Positions 62,840-64,000 of a DNA stretch of 64,000 nt are shown piece after piece. Position 1 is the stretch's first letter. Every line of letters starts with the position of its first letter. The DNA comes from Desulfacinum hydrothermale DSM 13146 (GTDB taxonomy: Bacteria > Desulfobacterota > Syntrophobacteria > Syntrophobacterales > DSM-9756): assembly GCF_900176285.1 (NCBI RefSeq), contig NZ_FWXF01000001.1, positions 187,802 to 251,801 of the forward strand, given 5' to 3'. The notes below the pieces were generated by a model. That model did not search any database and was not told the DNA's origin. It saw only the letters and a list, made by a program, of their open reading frames with translations. The translations under genes and the position numbers were made by a program.

Positions 62840-63730
62840 ATGGAAGTGAAAAAGGTTTTCGTCATGGGGGCGGGCCTCATGGGAAGCGGGATCGCCCAGG
62901 TGGCCGCCCAGGCCGGCTGCCGGGTGGACTTGTGCGACGTGAACCAGGAAGCCCTGGACCGGGCCCTGAACAACATCAGCTGGTCCGTGGGAAAACTGGT
63001 GGAAAAGGGGGCGGTGCAGGAATCCAAAGAGGCGGTGCTGGACCGGATCCGACCCACGCTCACCGTGGACGCCGCCTCGGAGGCGGACATGGCCATCGAG
63101 GCGGTCTTCGAGAACCTGGAGGTGAAACGGGAGGTCTTCCAGCGGCTCGACGCGGTCCTTCCCGCCCATAGCCTTCTGGCCACCAACACCAGCGCCATTC
63201 CCGTCACGCAACTGGCCGCGGCCGTTTCCTCCGGGCGCAGACCCAAGGTGCTGGGCCTTCACTTTTTTAGTCCCGTGCCCATGATGCCGGCGGTGGAGGT
63301 GGTCCGGGCCATGACCACCGACGACCAGACCTTCCTGGCCGGGCGCGATTTCGTTTTGAGCCTGGGCAAGGAGCCCATTCTGGTGCGAAAGGACGTGCCG
63401 GGGTTTCTCATCAACCGGATCAACTTCCCGGCCACCCTGGAGGCCATGTGGCTGGTGGAAGCGGGGGTGGCCACGGTGGAGGACGTGGACAAAGGGCTGC
63501 GCTTGGCGGCGGGCCGCAAGATGGGGATCTTCGAAACCGGCGACATGGTGGGCCTGGATGTGACCCACGGCGCCCTGCTGGCCGTCTTCGAGGAAACGAA
63601 AGACCCGCGCTGGTACCCGCCGGCCATCCTGCGCCGCAAGGTCCAGCTGGGTCACCTGGGCCGAAAGACCGGTCGGGGCTGGTACGTTTACGACGACCAG
63701 GGAAACCGGATCGGACCGGCGGACGTGTGA
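62840..63730 (+). CDS. 3-hydroxyacyl-CoA dehydrogenase
   Basis: A 296-residue HBDH that oxidises (S)-3-hydroxyacyl-CoA with NAD. Rossmann loop GAGLMGSG (10-17), catalytic His in GLHFFSPVPMMPAVE with its Glu partner, and DVPGFLINRI leading to the C-terminal domain. One-domain HBDH size (about 290 residues). AGAAAGGAGAAG precedes the ATG, 31 bases after the dehydrogenase stop. It completes a crotonase/HBDH (S)-route. Confidence 0.94.
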   Translation: MEVKKVFVMGAGLMGSGIAQVAAQAGCRVDLCDVNQEALDRALNNISWSVGKLVEKGAVQESKEAVLDRIRPTLTVDAASEADMAIEAVFENLEVKREVFQRLDAVLPAHSLLATNTSAIPVTQLAAAVSSGRRPKVLGLHFFSPVPMMPAVEVVRAMTTDDQTFLAGRDFVLSLGKEPILVRKDVPGFLINRINFPATLEAMWLVEAGVATVEDVDKGLRLAAGRKMGIFETGDMVGLDVTHGALLAVFEETKDPRWYPPAILRRKVQLGHLGRKTGRGWYVYDDQGNRIGPADV

Positions 63731-63785
63731 AAAGGCCGAAAGCGCCAAAGGCTGGAGACGCAGAAAGGGAGGAAGTCGGCGCTCG

Positions 63786-64000
63786 TCAAGGCCAGAATTT
63801 GAGGATGCCCATGAGGACGGTGAGGAAGGAAAAACCGATTCCCATGGTCCATTGGAGCGTGAGGAAGCGCTTTTCCATGGCCTGGAAGCGCTCATCCATG
63901 GCCTCGAACCGTGTGCCCATCTCCCTCTGGAGGGCTTCGAAGCGTTTATCCATGGTTTCAAAGCGCTTTTCCATGGCCTGGAAGCGCTCATCCATGGCCT
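63786..64000 (-). CDS. Coiled-coil repeat protein with C-terminal TM helix (partial)
   Basis: The visible 70 residues consist of near-identical heptad-like repeats (MDERFQAMEKRF, MDKRFEALQREM, then again MDERFQAMEKRF) followed by one membrane helix (GFSFLTVLMGILKF). The frame stays open to the window edge with the same repeat, so the N-terminus is missing. Such tail-anchored coiled coils of unknown function are common. Highly repetitive DNA here could expand or contract. Confidence 0.6.
   Translation of the reverse strand, partial: AMDERFQAMEKRFETMDKRFEALQREMGTRFEAMDERFQAMEKRFLTLQWTMGIGFSFLTVLMGILKFWP

Overview
The window (about 62-64% GC by impression) looks like a chromosomal stretch from an anaerobic Desulfobacterota (former Deltaproteobacteria), most like the Syntrophobacter/Desulfacinum side of the group. 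The reasons are a MerR protein with a two-CW cysteine domain, a BadF/HgdC-type CoA activase system, an AmrS radical SAM enzyme, and a very large set of acyl-CoA genes of the kind found in fatty-acid-oxidising sulfate reducers and syntrophs. The assignment is an inference from gene content; no rRNA or tRNA gene was seen.

Region 1 (1-3.65 kb) is an F0-only ATP synthase cluster: AtpZ, AtpI, a, a three-hairpin c subunit, a normal one-hairpin c subunit, b' and b, closed by a terminator. The one-hairpin c subunit carries a complete Na+-binding signature with a second carboxylate, and the middle hairpin of the large c subunit has lost its ion-binding glutamate. Region 2 (3.7-11.2 kb) holds a patatin lipase, AMP nucleosidase, two alpha/beta hydrolases, a lower-GC patch with a toxin-antitoxin-like pair, TrmL, a small ORF interrupted by an in-frame TGA followed by a stem-loop, and RfaE2. 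Region 3 (11.2-18 kb, minus strand) is a run of housekeeping and poorly known genes (shikimate kinase, YkgJ-type, Usp, Nth-like, AmrS, methyltransferase, IlvD). Region 4 (18-32.3 kb, mostly plus) has MerR with a radical SAM protein, a large fused CoA activase and its partner, RNase G, LOG, an RlmI-like methyltransferase, MlaC, RadC, a quinone oxidoreductase and an ABC ATPase.

Region 5 (32.3-63.7 kb) is a fatty-acid/acyl-CoA degradation island: five AMP-forming acyl-CoA ligases, four acyl-CoA dehydrogenases, two crotonase-fold enzymes, a MaoC hydratase, an SDR, a 3-hydroxyacyl-CoA dehydrogenase, a thiolase, and a fused HMG-CoA-synthase-like/DUF35 protein whose catalytic residues appear lost. 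One MerR (LiuR-like) and two TetR regulators sit among them, with a perfect 20-bp palindrome at the MerR operon and a shared operator-like motif in front of two other operons. The gene set implies both (S)-specific (crotonase + HBDH) and (R)-specific (MaoC + SDR) beta-oxidation. An SPFH/zinc-ribbon pair, ManA, a frameshifted outer-membrane porin and a lipoprotein interrupt the island.

Several intergenic gaps carry diverged copies of one roughly 215-290 bp element with imperfect terminal inverted repeats and, in two copies, a strong internal palindrome (a MITE/REP-like family). Two genes (porin, enoyl-CoA hydratase) carry single-base frameshifts at G runs, which may be sequence errors.
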